Assembly: GCA_031257725.1 (NCBI GenBank)
Contig: JAIROD010000723.1
Location: forward strand, 1-5,137
Origin: Planctomycetaceae bacterium
GTDB taxonomy: Bacteria; Planctomycetota; Planctomycetia; Pirellulales; Thermoguttaceae
Length of the DNA: 5,137 nucleotides
Reading direction: 5' to 3'
This document shows, in pieces, positions 5,052-5,137 of this stretch. Both the position numbers and the translations under genes were made by a program. How positions within the stretch are numbered: position 1 is the stretch's first letter; the number at the start of each line of letters is the position of its first letter. The notes below the pieces were generated by a model, which saw only the letters and a list, made by a program, of their open reading frames with translations, was not told the DNA's origin and did no database searches.

Positions 5052-5137
5052 AATTATTCAGTAGATTGGTCATTCGATGGTAGGCGACCTTTCGCCGAAA
5101 GGTTTTTACTAATACGGCGATAGCCGACTTGCCCCTG
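5052..5137. repeat. Second, truncated copy of the palindromic element
   Basis: The copy begins with the flanking ATTCAGTAGATTGGT (5056-5070), then GTAGGCGACC (5080-5089) and the hairpin ACCTTTC-GCC-GAAAGGT, followed by CGGC-GATA-GCCG and GCCGACTTGCCCCTG (5123-5137). The last 15 bases are the exact reverse complement of 2387-2401. Its first half also resembles the left end of the first copy (GTAGGCAACC and CTTCGCCGAAAGGTT), so the element's two ends are related. It runs off the window edge. Confidence 0.6.

Larger units (their letters stand above)
4591..5137. other. Upstream region of dnaK, 547 bp without a gene
   Basis: Immediately before dnaK are its ribosome-binding site and alternative hairpins (4615-4646), then a large nested inverted repeat (4655-4822). 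Positions 4823-5050 are AT-rich and hold only a small hairpin, GGTTG-GCAAA-CAACC near 4861-4875. The right edge holds a truncated copy of the palindromic element. No convincing minus-strand promoter for dnaK could be fixed: TTGAAA at about 4683-4688 and TATTAG at about 4667 on that strand are only 14 bp apart. No CIRCE inverted repeat (TTAGCACTC/GAGTGCTAA) is present. Confidence 0.55.

Overview
The window most likely comes from a planctomycete. The best evidence is the protein encoded by dnaK: its sequence and its ending (acidic run, then AIDAEFEVKK) resemble planctomycete DnaK as I remember it. The phylum call is an inference, made without a database search. The two genes to the left are visibly richer in A and T than dnaK, and the intergenic DNA is AT-rich and full of inverted repeats.

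Layout, left to right. (1) Positions 1-96 hold the 3' end of an unidentified plus-strand gene. (2) Positions 97-572 have no convincing gene but contain a very long hairpin (272-391). A second, shorter hairpin followed by seven T's (372-413) overlaps its 3' arm, so the two cannot form together; this looks like an attenuator-type leader or a stand-alone small RNA. (3) Two plus-strand genes follow, 73 bp apart. The first is a 281-residue multi-pass membrane protein with an acidic/Tyr/Asn-rich insert built on an 18-bp tandem repeat (573-1418). The second is a 206-residue protein (1492-2112) with a GYF_2/DUF4339-like N-terminal domain, one membrane segment and seven 13-residue repeats of the calcium-binding DxDGDGxxD type. 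(4) Positions 2113-2673 have no gene but hold a 190-bp palindrome-rich element with short terminal inverted repeats (2251-2440). (5) A complete minus-strand dnaK occupies 4590-2674. (6) Upstream of dnaK, positions 4591-5137 contain possible leader hairpins, a 168-bp nested inverted repeat that can fold as a three-way junction (4655-4822), and at the right edge a truncated second copy of the palindromic element (about 5052-5137).

How the parts may work together. DnaK is a housekeeping chaperone standing alone here, with no grpE or dnaJ in view. The two small genes may form an envelope pair: a multi-pass membrane protein beside a membrane-anchored adaptor whose repeats probably bind calcium outside the cytoplasm. 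Their function is not recognisable from sequence. The most unusual material is non-coding: the long hairpin with the overlapping terminator, the dispersed palindromic element, and the structured block in front of dnaK.
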